The notes beneath the pieces were generated by a model, which worked only from the letters and a program-made list of their open reading frames with translations, did not search any database and was not told where the DNA came from. From assembly GCF_001461825.1 (NCBI RefSeq), contig NZ_LLZC01000019.1, forward strand, positions 372,001-436,000: 64,000 bases of DNA, written 5' to 3'. Made by a program: the position numbers and the translations under genes. The stretch is from Bacillus velezensis (GTDB lineage: Bacteria > Bacillota > Bacilli > Bacillales > Bacillaceae). This document shows positions 17,679-26,496 of this stretch, piece by piece; the first letter of the stretch is position 1; every line of letters begins with the position of its first letter.

Positions 17679-18275
17679 TTATTCAGCAGCCGTATCATTT
17701 GCCGTTTCTGCTGTTTCCTGAGAAATTTCTCCCTCAAGAATATATTGGCCGCGGTATGGTTTTTTCACTTCCGGATACATTTTAATTAAGCTTTGCATAA
17801 ATGTTGTCATATTAGGAATTTCAAGGCCGCTTTCCTTTTCAATTTCCTTTTGCAGTTCGGAACTTTTGATCGCTGCATTGTGGCGTTTCAACGTTTTAAT
17901 CGCTGCTTCGCGCAGTTTTGCCGCTTTTGATCCCGGTCTCGCCGTCCCTCTTCTTCTTCTTGTAGAACCGTCCGGAATGCCGGCGGGAAGAGACGTAATA
18001 GACTGCATCTGCGGCTGGGAGGATTGAGTCTGTGTCTGCGGCTTTTGATAGCTTCTCATTTCCTGTGCCGCAAGCTCTGCAAGCACCGGGAGAGAGTCAC
18101 TTTTTTTCTCCGGACGAAACTCTTTTTTTGTATCGGACAGGCTGCCTGTATTGTCTAATTCTCTCAGTTTTGCATATATTTTATCACGTTCTATTTGATA
18201 TTCACGAATGACTTTTACCTCTGCTTCGTTCAATTGTTCTAAACGTAAGCGCAGCGCTTCTCTTTCATTAAACAT
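17679..18275 (-). CDS. rok: Rok, nucleoid-associated xenogeneic silencer and comK repressor
   Basis: 198 residues. N-terminal coiled-coil oligomerisation region (about 1-45), a variable Gln/Ser/Thr-rich neutral linker (about 60-115) and a C-terminal winged-helix DNA-binding domain (about 120-185) that reads AT-rich minor grooves. In B. subtilis Rok represses comK and silences horizontally acquired AT-rich DNA, and represses its own gene. The protein is a few residues longer than my recollection of 168 Rok (191), the difference lying in the linker. AGGGGG precedes the ATG. Confidence 0.93.
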   Translation of the reverse strand: MFNEREALRLRLEQLNEAEVKVIREYQIERDKIYAKLRELDNTGSLSDTKKEFRPEKKSDSLPVLAELAAQEMRSYQKPQTQTQSSQPQMQSITSLPAGIPDGSTRRRRGTARPGSKAAKLREAAIKTLKRHNAAIKSSELQKEIEKESGLEIPNMTTFMQSLIKMYPEVKKPYRGQYILEGEISQETAETANDTAAE

Positions 18276-18726
18276 GTGTAAAACCCCCTGTCAAAAATTT
18301 AAACGCTTTTATTAAGATATTAGATTACAAAAGTAATTTTATCAACTATTATTTTATCATTTTACTATTTTATTTACTCTATGAAAAATTGCTTATTTTC
18401 TGAAAATGGTACTTTATATACAAAAATCCTTATCATATAGGGGATTCTGGACAAAGTTCCAATTTATTCAACCATTTCAAAATATAACTTGAAATTACTT
18501 CTTTAATGAAAATTAGCGTGATATCTACAATTTTCGACTATAATATGTAAAAGATAATGATATGGATAAAACAAGCGGTACAGCGTGTTTACGGCTGTTT
18601 CTCTTATTTTTTAAGCCACACATGTCATATTGGAATTTTTTATCCAATAGGCACAAAAAAACCCTGTTACCTAAACGGCAAAGGTCTTGCGGAACCGAGA
18701 CAATAGTCCGGCGGAGATTGTCCCGA
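18276..18726. other. AT-rich rok upstream region and ykuV 3' region
   Basis: Bases 18280-18560 are strongly AT-rich, as expected for an autoregulated rok promoter and Rok binding. Bases 18640-18726 are GC-richer: a perfect GACAAT/ATTGTC hairpin (18699-18722) follows the ykuV stop, and a minus-strand T run (18655-18662) lies further on without a strong adjoining stem. I recognise no gene or known riboswitch here. Confidence 0.45.
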
Positions 18727-19185
18727 TTACTCAGAAGCCTGCTCCGTTTCTGAAAGTACTCGGCTGACGCGTTTTTCAAGCATTTTCATCCCGCTTCCTC
18801 CCGCTTGAAAATGGCGGAGCTGTCCGCTTTTATCAAAAACGTAATAAGCCGGCACATATTCATTTTCAAATGCTTCAGTCAGCGTATGATCGCTGTCGAC
18901 GTAAATCGGCTGAGAGATATCATGTTCAGCCGCTGTTTTCTTGATTTTCTCAAGATCAAGATCATCTTCGGAACGGGGCATGTGAACGGCCACCACATTC
19001 AGCTGATCTTTATATTTATCACGAAACCCGTTCACCTCAGGCATCGCTTCTTTACACATGCGGCAGCTGGCGGACCAGAAGTGAATCAGTGCCGGCTTTC
19101 CGCCGACCAGCTGTTCCTTCGAGACTTCTCTGTTAATCCATGCTTTAGCGCCTGTCAATTCAGGCATTTGCTGACGTAATTTCAT
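18727..19185 (-). CDS. ykuV: Thioredoxin-like thiol-disulfide oxidoreductase YkuV
   Basis: 152 residues from the ATG at 19185, which has AAGGAGGGAAA upstream; the frame extends to 19290 but without a start signal. Cytoplasmic TlpA/ResA-like thioredoxin fold with active site Cys41-Arg-Met-Cys44 in FWSASCRMCKE and cis-Pro region EYVPAYYVF. In 168 it sits beside the peroxiredoxin gene ykuU; no such gene is present here, and the next gene is ykuT on the other strand. Confidence 0.9.
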   Translation of the reverse strand: MKLRQQMPELTGAKAWINREVSKEQLVGGKPALIHFWSASCRMCKEAMPEVNGFRDKYKDQLNVVAVHMPRSEDDLDLEKIKKTAAEHDISQPIYVDSDHTLTEAFENEYVPAYYVFDKSGQLRHFQAGGSGMKMLEKRVSRVLSETEQASE

Positions 19186-19472
19186 CTTATTTCCCTCCTT
19201 ACGAAAAAGGTTTTTTGCCGGGGCTTTCAGTCCGCCGGGCAACGTTCTCCTGTTTTCCCTCCAAAGGATATGATTTGGCTGAATCACCATGTTAAAATGA
19301 GTGTGGCGATTCCTTAGTTCATATCTTCACAAAAATGATGATATTGAAACCGGGCAATATGAACAAATCATAAATGAAATAACTGATTTCTATTAAAAGG
19401 TTTATTTTATTTTAAAAACGGGTATATCACTTTTAGCTTTTTCCGCAATAGACTTGAAAGGAAGACATCACT

Positions 19473-20279
19473 ATGATTGATTTAAAACACTTTGATTGGG
19501 CCGGGCTTCTCACATCTGCCGGGATTTTCATCATAAAGCTGGCTCTCATTATTTTAGCGTACTTTATTTTCCGGACGGCAGGAAAAAAGCTGATCAAGCA
19601 TCTGTTTCAGAAATTCGAGCAACAAAACAACCTCTCTACAGGCCGCGCTTATACTTTGCGAAGCCTCGCGCTTAATGTATATGGATACATCCTGATTTTC
19701 GTTTTTATCGTAATGATTTTGGATTTATTTCACTACAATCCGAGCGCTCTCATTGCCGGCGCCGGCGTGGTCGGTCTCGCAGTCGGCTTCGGGGCTCAGG
19801 GGCTTGTCAGTGACATCGTCACCGGATTTTTTATCCTTTTGGAAAAACAGATCGACGTCGGTGATTATATTACGGTTGCCGGCTACAGCGGCATTGTCGA
19901 GCAGGTCGGTCTCCGTACGACGCAAATCCGGAGCTTTGACGGCACGCTTCACTATCTTCCCAACCGGGGCATTACGAATGTGAGCAACCATTCCCGCGGA
20001 ACGATGCAGGCGCTTGTCGATATTAAAGTGCCGCTTGAAGAAAATCTTGATGAAACCATTCAAATCCTGCAAACCGCGTGTGACAAAGCAGCCGCTGAGC
20101 TCCCGCAGATTAAGGAAGGGCCGGACGTCATCGGGGTTCAGGATTTAAGCTCGTCAGAAATGGTGCTCAGAATCATTGCCAAAACAGAAAATATGGAGCA
20201 ATGGCGGGTTGAACGCGTACTGCGGAGAGAAATGAAAATCGCGCTCGACCGTTTTAAAAACGCCGCTTCCGCCGAATAG
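19473..20279 (+). CDS. ykuT: Mechanosensitive channel of small conductance family, YkuT
   Basis: 268 residues of the MscS family. Three N-terminal membrane segments, the third being the glycine/alanine-rich pore helix [20 protein letters not shown], followed by the cytoplasmic beta domain ([18 protein letters not shown]) and the alpha-beta vestibule. It would gate in response to membrane tension on osmotic downshift; in 168 YkuT is one of several such channels. AAAGGAAG precedes the ATG. It converges on ykuS. Confidence 0.92.
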   Translation: MIDLKHFDWAGLLTSAGIFIIKLALIILAYFIFRTAGKKLIKHLFQKFEQQNNLSTGRAYTLRSLALNVYGYILIFVFIVMILDLFHYNPSALIAGAGVVGLAVGFGAQGLVSDIVTGFFILLEKQIDVGDYITVAGYSGIVEQVGLRTTQIRSFDGTLHYLPNRGITNVSNHSRGTMQALVDIKVPLEENLDETIQILQTACDKAAAELPQIKEGPDVIGVQDLSSSEMVLRIIAKTENMEQWRVERVLRREMKIALDRFKNAASAE

Positions 20280-20280
20280 A

Positions 20281-20310
20281 AAAACCGAAGCGTAAGCTTC
20301 GGTTTTTTCT
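20281..20310. terminator. Bidirectional terminator between ykuT and ykuS
   Basis: AAAAACCGAAGC-GTAA-GCTTCGGTTTTTTC, a tight hairpin with T runs on both strands. Confidence 0.9.
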
Positions 20311-20312
20311 TT

Positions 20313-20558
20313 TTAATGAAATTTTTTTTCCACTTCGCTGCAGATTTCGTCGGCGGTCATTCCGGAAGCCGTAATGACGGGAGCCTGAGTTGACGTATCT
20401 GCAATTCCTTGGACATTGCTGTCAAGTCCGGTTACAACACAGCAGTCACAATTCTTCGCATCCTCAGGAGTCTTCATCATCACTACGTCATATCCTTTTT
20501 GTTTTAACGCCTGTTCTACATCCGATAAAGATTGTTCAATTCCAATTTTTTTCGTCAT
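20313..20558 (-). CDS. ykuS: Small conserved protein YkuS (UPF0180 family)
   Basis: 81 residues from the ATG at 20558; the apparent GTG start nine bases earlier lies inside the GGAGGTG ribosome-binding site. A compact alpha/beta protein with a CDCC segment in the middle (NCDCCVVTGLD), similar to the Bacillus-specific YkuS family of unknown function. It follows dapL by 60 bp and may be read through from it. Confidence 0.85.
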   Translation of the reverse strand: MTKKIGIEQSLSDVEQALKQKGYDVVMMKTPEDAKNCDCCVVTGLDSNVQGIADTSTQAPVITASGMTADEICSEVEKKFH

Positions 20559-20618
20559 ATTGAACACCTCCGTTATGTAGAATGCTCAATTTTTGTTAGA
20601 TTATTCTTCTTTTCGGAT

Positions 20619-21743
20619 TTAATTGGCATACTTCGAAAAATATCCGACCATGACATTTACCGCGGTTTCCATCGCATCTTCATCCGGGTTCAGCTTTGCG
20701 TGATGAAGCCCGTGGGATGAATCGGTCCCCAGCCAGAACATAAAGCCGGGATATTTTTTCAGCATATATCCGAAATCTTCTCCGGTCATCGCTTCTTTCG
20801 CCGTTCTCACGTCAGCAAGCTGATGATCGCTGACAAATTGCATAAATTCTTCGGTCAGGCCGCTTGTATTATAAACTTGATGATAAACGGACGGATACGT
20901 GACTTTTCCTTTGCATCGGAAGCCGATTTCAATTCCTTTGACAAGCTCTTCAATCCGCTTTTTCACCATACGCATTGATTCCTCGGAAAGCGTCCGGATG
21001 GTTCCCTCCAGATGAGCATCCTCTGCGATGATATTTTGCGCCGTGCCCCCGGTAATCGTTCCGACAGTGATCACAGCGCTGTCAAGCGGATCCGTATTTC
21101 TGGATATGACCGTCTGCAGCTGCGTGACAAGCGTGCTCGCGGCGACGACCATGTCGTCTGCTGTATGCGGATATGCCGCATGCCCGCCTTTCCCCTCGAG
21201 ATCGATGACGAGTTCGCTCGTATTGGCAAACAGCAATCCGCTTTTGGTGGAGATTGTGCCTACAGGAAGCTCAGGTGCTATATGGAGAGCGGTAATCAAA
21301 TCCGGTGTCCATTTTTTCAGCACATCGCTTTCAAGCATCGGTTCCGCTCCGCCCGGTCCTTCTTCAGCCGGCTGGAATAAAAAGAGCAGATCATGTTTGA
21401 CGGGATGATGGACAAAATGATCAATAATGCCTAGCGCGATGGTCATGTGCATATCGTGGCCGCATGCGTGCATAAAACCGGGGTGTTCAGATGCAAACGG
21501 AAGCCCCGTCTGCTCTTCAATCGACAGAGCGTCTATATCCGCTCTGTAGGCGAGCATTTTTTCCGGAGCCGTGCCGTTGACTTTAACAAAGATCCCGGTT
21601 CTCCAAGTTTCGATTTCAATTCTTTCCTCCGGATATTGGTTCAATAGATTCAGCAGGTACTGCTGGGTTTTATATTCCTGAAAGCCGATCTCCGGAATGC
21701 GGTGCAGATCTCTTCGGATGGCAATGAGCCGCTCTTTTTCCAT
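20619..21743 (-). CDS. dapL: N-acetyldiaminopimelate deacetylase DapL (YkuR)
   Basis: 374 residues from the ATG at 21743 with AAGGAGGAA upstream; the longer frame to 21866 has no start signal and overlaps dapH. M20 metallopeptidase/amidohydrolase family: CGHDMHM metal site, [10 protein letters not shown] (catalytic/metal Glu) and the dimerisation domain around residues 180-290. It removes acetyl from N-acetyl-LL-diaminopimelate, the last step before DapF in the acetylase branch of lysine and peptidoglycan precursor synthesis. Downstream of dapH. Confidence 0.92.
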   Translation of the reverse strand: MEKERLIAIRRDLHRIPEIGFQEYKTQQYLLNLLNQYPEERIEIETWRTGIFVKVNGTAPEKMLAYRADIDALSIEEQTGLPFASEHPGFMHACGHDMHMTIALGIIDHFVHHPVKHDLLFLFQPAEEGPGGAEPMLESDVLKKWTPDLITALHIAPELPVGTISTKSGLLFANTSELVIDLEGKGGHAAYPHTADDMVVAASTLVTQLQTVISRNTDPLDSAVITVGTITGGTAQNIIAEDAHLEGTIRTLSEESMRMVKKRIEELVKGIEIGFRCKGKVTYPSVYHQVYNTSGLTEEFMQFVSDHQLADVRTAKEAMTGEDFGYMLKKYPGFMFWLGTDSSHGLHHAKLNPDEDAMETAVNVMVGYFSKYAN

Positions 21744-21760
21744 ATGTATTCCTCCTTGAG

Positions 21761-21794
21761 ATAAGAATAAGGCGTGGATTTTATCATCCACGCC
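21761..21794 (-). terminator. Hairpin between dapH and dapL
   Basis: GGCGTGGAT/ATCCACGCC arms with a 6-base loop, followed on the minus strand by TTATTCTTAT. The weak T tract suggests partial termination, so dapL would be cotranscribed at reduced level. Confidence 0.6.
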
Positions 21795-21813
21795 CATTCT
21801 ATCAAACCATTCC

Positions 21814-22524
21814 TTACAGCTGGCGTAATTCCTGTTTGATTTCTGTTTTGCCTTTTGTTTTTTCATCGATATCTTTGATTTTTTTCGCAGGTGTTCCCGC
21901 TACAACGGTATATGGTTCGACATCGTTCACAACGATGGCTCCCGCAGCGACAACCGCGCCTTTACCGATTGTTACGCCTTCAAGCACAACCGCATTTGCG
22001 CCGATCACAACGTCGTCTTCCACGACAACAGGCTTAGCGCTAGGCGGCTCAATAACGCCCGCTAATACAGAACCCGCTCCGATGTGGCAGTTTTTGCCGA
22101 CAGTCGCGCGCCCACCGAGAACAACGTTCATATCAATCATCGTACCTTCGCCGATGACTGAACCGATATTAATAGACGCACCCATCATGATAACGGCATT
22201 GTCGCCGATTTCGACTTGGTCGCGGATAATAGCGCCGGGCTCGATTCTCGCTTTAACATCTTTTAAATCAAGCATCGGGATCGCAGAGTTGCGGCGGTCA
22301 TTCTCAATGACGTAATCCTCAATTTTGTCTTTGTTTTCTTCGATTGCGCTTTTAATTTCAGCCCACTCGCCAAAAACGACGCCGGATTGGCCGTTCAGGA
22401 ATGTTTTAGCGGAATCGCCAAAGCTGATTCCTTCGAGATCGCCTTTTACATACACTTTTACAGGCGTTGATTTTGTACTATTTTGAATAAATGAAATAAT
22501 TTCATTTGCATCCATCATTTTCAT
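21814..22524 (-). CDS. dapH: Tetrahydrodipicolinate N-acetyltransferase DapH
   Basis: 236 residues. An N-terminal alpha domain (about 1-85) and a left-handed beta-helix made of hexapeptide repeats (about 90-205, for example [20 protein letters not shown]). It acetylates tetrahydrodipicolinate using acetyl-CoA. PatA, encoded at 35.6 kb, aminates the product, and DapL deacetylates it. GAGGAGGAC precedes the ATG. Confidence 0.94.
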   Translation of the reverse strand: MKMMDANEIISFIQNSTKSTPVKVYVKGDLEGISFGDSAKTFLNGQSGVVFGEWAEIKSAIEENKDKIEDYVIENDRRNSAIPMLDLKDVKARIEPGAIIRDQVEIGDNAVIMMGASINIGSVIGEGTMIDMNVVLGGRATVGKNCHIGAGSVLAGVIEPPSAKPVVVEDDVVIGANAVVLEGVTIGKGAVVAAGAIVVNDVEPYTVVAGTPAKKIKDIDEKTKGKTEIKQELRQL

Positions 22525-22605
22525 ATGTATTGTCCTCCTCTGATTTTCTACCTCATTACTGTAACAAAGGAAGGATACAAAGACAAGAAAAAAAGGAACA
22601 AGCCT

Positions 22606-23061
22606 TTATTCTGCCGGCTGGCTGCACAGCGCGGCAAACTGTCTTCCGAATTCCCGGAGCTCTTCTTCCTCACTGCCCTCAGGGTTGTTTTCAATTTTGA
22701 CCGACGGCAGCACCACCCGCCCGCCGCGGGCCGTGATTACTTTTTCCAATTCGTCAACTGCTCCGCAAAAAAACTCATAGGACGTATCTCCGGAACCGAA
22801 CAAAGCAAATGTTTTTCCCGTAAACTCCAGGTTTTCCATATCTTCAGCAATATCGAGCATTTCATCAGGAAGATCCCCGTCTCCCCACGTATATGTGCCT
22901 AATAAAATATACTCGTAATCATTAAAAAGTTCGGCATGAATATCCATCGCTTCATATCTGTCTACGGATGCTTGTGCTTGGATCAGCCCTTTTTCAATTA
23001 AATCCGCCATCGCCTCGGTGTTTCCTGACATTGTAGCGTAAACAAGCAGTACATTCCCCAT
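22606..23061 (-). CDS. ykuP: Short-chain flavodoxin YkuP
   Basis: 151 residues from the ATG at 23061 with AAAGGAGAGA upstream. FMN-binding flavodoxin: phosphate loop TMSGNTEAM (11-19), aromatic loops YTWGDGDLPDEM and GSGDTSYEFF around the isoalloxazine. Under iron limitation flavodoxins replace ferredoxin as one-electron carriers; in 168 YkuN and YkuP serve the cytochrome P450 BioI and fatty-acid desaturase. Third gene of the Fur-controlled operon. Confidence 0.93.
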   Translation of the reverse strand: MGNVLLVYATMSGNTEAMADLIEKGLIQAQASVDRYEAMDIHAELFNDYEYILLGTYTWGDGDLPDEMLDIAEDMENLEFTGKTFALFGSGDTSYEFFCGAVDELEKVITARGGRVVLPSVKIENNPEGSEEEELREFGRQFAALCSQPAE

Positions 23062-23087
23062 CTTCGTCTCTCCTTTATGCATAAAAA

Positions 23088-23981
23088 CTAATGTGCGAGC
23101 CGAACCGCCTCATACGGTCTGACAAACTTACTTTCGTAAAGGCCCGCGCAAAAAAAGTTTTCTTCCCGGTTTGCCACCCGCCATCCGTGACCGCGGATCG
23201 TATCAAACCACTTTAATTCACCGGCGGCGAGATCAGCTTGATAAATACGCGAAAATCCGTTTTCGTCCTGTGACGATGTGACATAAATAATCCCGTTATC
23301 CTCAGAAACGTCGAGAAATGATTTTTCCCGTACGGCGGGCCCGGCTGTAATGGCAAACTCCTCTTGCGTCCGCACGTTTCGGACGGCAACCTCCCCCCGT
23401 TCTCCCTTTGCCGCGCCCTTTGCTGCAATGAGCCAGTCATTCTGATACATCATCATTGAAGCCGTCATGCGCTGCCTTTCGCGGCTTATACGCCGGATGC
23501 GGTCTTCCGTCAGATCATACGCCCAAATGCCGCCATGATTCATATGAATCCGGGTGCCGATATAAATCGTCTGACCGTGTAAACAAAGCGAACGGATGAC
23601 AGGCGGCTCCTTTAATTGTGAAAAGGGCTTAGCCACATGCCAAGTGACGCCGAAATCATCAGATAAGTAGAGGCAATATGTGCCGTGCGCACAGACAAAC
23701 CCGTCATTCCGCCCGGCAACGGCCCATACGGAGGCGCTGGTCGGAAATCGGGAGACCGTCCAAGTCTTTCCCTGATCGGCTGATCTGAGAACGGCGCCTT
23801 TTTCTCCAGCCGCGAATATGTAGGGCCCTATATAAGTCAGCACATGAATTCTGCTTTTCACTCGGAATAGTCTTTTCCAGCCTTCTTCCGCGGAAAAATG
23901 AAAAATACCTTCGTCTTTCACTGCGACAAAATATCCTAAAGTCACTGATGCCATGACAGCCGTCGCGCCTTTATGAAACAT
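23088..23981 (-). CDS. ykuO: YkuO, predicted beta-propeller protein of unknown function
   Basis: 297 residues from the ATG at 23981, chosen because GGAGA lies 8 bp upstream and the overlap with ykuN is then only 11 bp; an ATG 48 bases earlier would extend the overlap to 59 bp. The sequence shows repeated units such as SADQGKTWTVSRFP and SDDFGVTWHVAKPF, the Asp-box signature (SxDxGxTW) of sialidase/photosystem-stability-factor-like propellers. No signal peptide. It lies between two flavodoxin genes and shares their Fur control, so a role in iron limitation is likely, but no activity is known to me. Confidence 0.8.
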   Translation of the reverse strand: MFHKGATAVMASVTLGYFVAVKDEGIFHFSAEEGWKRLFRVKSRIHVLTYIGPYIFAAGEKGAVLRSADQGKTWTVSRFPTSASVWAVAGRNDGFVCAHGTYCLYLSDDFGVTWHVAKPFSQLKEPPVIRSLCLHGQTIYIGTRIHMNHGGIWAYDLTEDRIRRISRERQRMTASMMMYQNDWLIAAKGAAKGERGEVAVRNVRTQEEFAITAGPAVREKSFLDVSEDNGIIYVTSSQDENGFSRIYQADLAAGELKWFDTIRGHGWRVANREENFFCAGLYESKFVRPYEAVRLAH

Positions 23982-24444
23982 GGCACCGGTCTCCGTGGTG
24001 AGCGGCCCATGCAAGAAAACCGCGGACAAATTCTTTGCAGCATTCCTGATCCTCAGCCGTCTCGGGCGCCAATTCGATTTTCAGCGTTTCCGGATATAAA
24101 TTGGCTCCGGCCTGTTCAAACGCATCGCAAAACAGCGTGACCGCTTCGCAAAACTTCGGGTAGGCGTGATCGCCTGAACCGAAACAGGCCGTTTTCAGTC
24201 CGTTGAGCTGGCTGTGCAGAATATCTTCGTAAAAATCTTCCGCTTCGTAAGGAAGATCACCATCCCCCCATGTGTACGTGCCGACAAAAACATAATCATA
24301 TGCTTCGAGAGAATCCGCATCTGCCTCATCCATGTCGAGACAGTCAACTGCTATCTGATGCCCGCTCAGTGTTTCTTTTATAATGCCGGCAATATCCTCT
24401 GTATTCCCCGACATGCTTGCGTATATCATTAATGCTTTCTGCAT
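23971..24444 (-). CDS. ykuN: Short-chain flavodoxin YkuN
   Basis: 157 residues. FMN phosphate loop SMSGNTEDIAG (11-21), YTWGDGDLPYEAED and GSGDHAYPKFCEA loops. Paralogous to YkuP and with the same proposed electron-carrier role when iron is scarce. First gene of ykuN-ykuO-ykuP; GAGGTGATC precedes the ATG, and two Fur boxes lie immediately upstream. Confidence 0.93.
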   Translation of the reverse strand: MQKALMIYASMSGNTEDIAGIIKETLSGHQIAVDCLDMDEADADSLEAYDYVFVGTYTWGDGDLPYEAEDFYEDILHSQLNGLKTACFGSGDHAYPKFCEAVTLFCDAFEQAGANLYPETLKIELAPETAEDQECCKEFVRGFLAWAAHHGDRCHVS

Positions 24445-24461
24445 ATGATCACCTCGTAATT

Positions 24462-24480
24462 GATAATGATTTTCATTAAC
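24462..24480 (-). promoter_or_regulatory. Fur box 1 upstream of ykuNOP
   Basis: The 19-mer GATAATGATTTTCATTAAC matches the classic Fur box (GATAATGATAATCATTATC) at 16 of 19 positions and lies 18 bp before the ykuN ATG. Confidence 0.9.
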
Positions 24481-24498
24481 ATATATAACACTTTAAAT

Positions 24499-24517
24499 GA
24501 TAATGATTTTCATTGTC
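24499..24517 (-). promoter_or_regulatory. Fur box 2 upstream of ykuNOP
   Basis: The 19-mer GATAATGATTTTCATTGTC is nearly identical to box 1, sharing its first 16 bases, and starts 37 bp further upstream. Paired boxes imply tight iron repression. Confidence 0.9.
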
Positions 24518-24527
24518 AATAAAAAAT

Positions 24528-24557
24528 AAAAAAAAGACAGCATGATTGCTGTCTTTC
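24528..24557 (-). terminator. Terminator after ccpC
   Basis: AAAGACAGC/GCTGTCTTT hairpin with a long T run on the minus strand. Confidence 0.85.
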
Positions 24558-25438
24558 TAAAATGGGCGTTCCTGCTTCAGCATATCTTTAATGACAGAAA
24601 CAAAAGCCTGCACCTGTTTTAATTCAAATGCCGGCTCATAACCGAGCAGCCATGTGTCACGGCCGATCGGATGATCTTTTGTATCAAGCAGGGGCATTTT
24701 ATTTACTTTGTCTTCCTCTTCTAAAGTGACTGACGGCAGAATGGCATAACCGATTCCGTGCAGCGCCATCTGCTTGCACGTTTCAATCTGATCGACGAGG
24801 ATGGTCTGTTTCGGCGAGGTTTTGAATTTTTGATGCCACCAATGCTGAATTTCCTGAAAATATGTACTGTCACTTTTGAATTGGATAAACGGCCGATCGG
24901 TATGGGCAATATCATCAATACAGGAAATTTCCGTATCAACCAAATATAAATGATCGGTCATTAAATAATCTTTCCGGCCTTTCCATTCCGGATTTCCCCG
25001 GATAATGCCGATATGTACCTGATCTTCATACAGACTTTTCAGCATTTCGCTGCTCCACCCTGTAATGAGAGAGACCTTTGCATTCGGATATCGTTCCACA
25101 TATGTTTTTAACACTCTCGGAAGCCAGTGCTGCCCGATAATGGAGGCGACGGCAAGCTTTAATGTGCCGTGAATCTCACCCTCAAGTTCATCAATGTTTT
25201 CTCTGATTCTTTCTTGCCGATCCGTGACGTCATTTGCAAATTGTATGATTTTTTCTCCTGCCGGCGTTACCGTAAGTCCTTTTTGAGATCTTAGAAAGAT
25301 CTTTGTTCCCCAGGCTTTTTCAATGGTCTGCAATCGCTGGGACAGAGCCGGCTGTGACACGAATAACCGTTCGGCAGCCTTCCTCATGTTTAATTCCTCA
25401 GCTAAAACTACGAGCATATGAAGCTCTTGAAGCTGCAT
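24557..25438 (-). CDS. ccpC: LysR-type regulator CcpC
   Basis: 293 residues. N-terminal LysR helix-turn-helix (about 1-60, NMRKAAERLFVSQPALSQRL) and a periplasmic-binding-like effector domain (about 90-290). In B. subtilis CcpC represses the citrate synthase and aconitase genes and responds to citrate. Position between ykuL and ykuN matches 168. GGAGGAC precedes the ATG. Confidence 0.92.
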   Translation of the reverse strand: MQLQELHMLVVLAEELNMRKAAERLFVSQPALSQRLQTIEKAWGTKIFLRSQKGLTVTPAGEKIIQFANDVTDRQERIRENIDELEGEIHGTLKLAVASIIGQHWLPRVLKTYVERYPNAKVSLITGWSSEMLKSLYEDQVHIGIIRGNPEWKGRKDYLMTDHLYLVDTEISCIDDIAHTDRPFIQFKSDSTYFQEIQHWWHQKFKTSPKQTILVDQIETCKQMALHGIGYAILPSVTLEEEDKVNKMPLLDTKDHPIGRDTWLLGYEPAFELKQVQAFVSVIKDMLKQERPF

Positions 25439-25550
25439 GTCGTCCTCCTTTTCAATGCCTTTCGTATTTCTTATCTACCATTCTAATAAAATAAAGGCTG
25501 CCGAGGCAAGCGCCACTCATATGTATGCGTTTTCTTTTTCCGGCATGCAA

Positions 25551-25581
25551 AAGAACAAATAGGCTGATCGTGCGAGCCTAC
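25551..25581 (-). terminator. Terminator after ykuL
   Basis: TAGGCT/AGCCTA stem overlapping the ykuL stop codon, followed on the minus strand by TTTGTTCTTTT. Confidence 0.7.
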
Positions 25582-26021
25582 TTATTCAATGATCTGATAT
25601 GGCTGCTCAACTGTTTTAACACGACTCTTCTCGTGAAAATGCCTTCAAAGACGCCTTCATCATTTTCAACGCAGACAAAGCCGTTGTTAATGACCATGCT
25701 GAACCCTTTGATAATCGGATCATTGATGTGGAGACGGGGAATGTCTTTCAGCATGACTTCCTCAACCGTAATTTGATCCAGTTTCTCAAACTCGATCCGT
25801 TCAAGTCCGAAAATGCTGTTCATAATCATATTTGTCCCGATCAAACCGTGCAGACGGTACGAAGCGTCGAGGACGGGAATGGCGGTATAGCCGGTTTTGG
25901 TCAGCACTAAAAGAGCATGCTCAAGGTTGTTACCGACTTGAACGTGCGCCACTTTATCCGCCTCGATCATAAATTGTCCGACTGTTGCATCAAGAAGCTG
26001 ATCTGATTGTAAGCTAATCAT
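25578..26021 (-). CDS. darB: CBS-domain c-di-AMP sensor DarB (YkuL)
   Basis: 147 residues comprising a single pair of CBS domains (about 14-72 and 80-140). In B. subtilis and relatives DarB/CbpB binds c-di-AMP; in its free form it stimulates the (p)ppGpp synthetase Rel and pyruvate carboxylase, linking potassium status to the stringent response. No other domain is attached. AAAGGGG precedes the ATG. Function is from the known orthologue; the sequence itself shows only the CBS pair. Confidence 0.88.
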   Translation of the reverse strand: MISLQSDQLLDATVGQFMIEADKVAHVQVGNNLEHALLVLTKTGYTAIPVLDASYRLHGLIGTNMIMNSIFGLERIEFEKLDQITVEEVMLKDIPRLHINDPIIKGFSMVINNGFVCVENDEGVFEGIFTRRVVLKQLSSHIRSLNK

Positions 26022-26164
26022 GTCACTTCGACCCCTTTACATTTTTCATCAAAGCATGTATTCCCTATATTGCAATAATATAAACATTATCATTTTTTGT
26101 CGAAAAGTTTCCGTCAATAAAAAAGATACTCTTTGCAATCGAGTATCAATTTATAGGCCGCTGA

Positions 26165-26356
26165 TTAATTTTCATTCCGAAAACGGTCATAGAGCGTTAC
26201 GAGTTTTTTATAAGTGGTTCCATCAACGCTTTTTGACCCTGCTTCTATATCGTTGATTTCGCTGGTCAAAAGCTCAATGGCATATTCTTGATTGATCAGG
26301 ATATTCAGCAGAAGTTTCTGTTCTTCTTCCGTAAATCGTTCACTGATAAGACTCAT
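26165..26356 (-). CDS. ykzF: Small conserved protein YkzF
   Basis: 63 residues, mostly helical and acidic at the N-terminus (TEEEQKLLLNILINQEYAIE), with no membrane segment. Position between ykuK and ykuL matches 168 ykzF; function unknown. The ribosome-binding site (AGGGGG) is rather far from the ATG, about 12 bp. Confidence 0.7.
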   Translation of the reverse strand: MSLISERFTEEEQKLLLNILINQEYAIELLTSEINDIEAGSKSVDGTTYKKLVTLYDRFRNEN

Positions 26357-26391
26357 ACGTAATCAGGCCCCCTATTTTTAACTGAATACCT

Positions 26392-26419
26392 CTGAAAGCA
26401 AGGTGAAATTTGCTTTCAG
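26392..26419. repeat. Perfect 10-bp inverted repeat between ykuK and ykzF
   Basis: CTGAAAGCAA and TTGCTTTCAG are exact reverse complements with an 8-base loop. No T tract follows on either strand, so it is more likely an RNA stability or processing element than a terminator. Confidence 0.6.
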
Positions 26420-26496
26420 CTCTACCGCTAGAATAAGTAAACAGAAAAAAATCGTCAACCGCATAATTCGACATTTTGCGGATTCTGTATGAAATA

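Noticed and set aside
18562..18753. 63-codon plus-strand frame between rok and ykuV
   Set aside because: No ribosome-binding site, and it ends antisense inside ykuV; composition is not protein-like.
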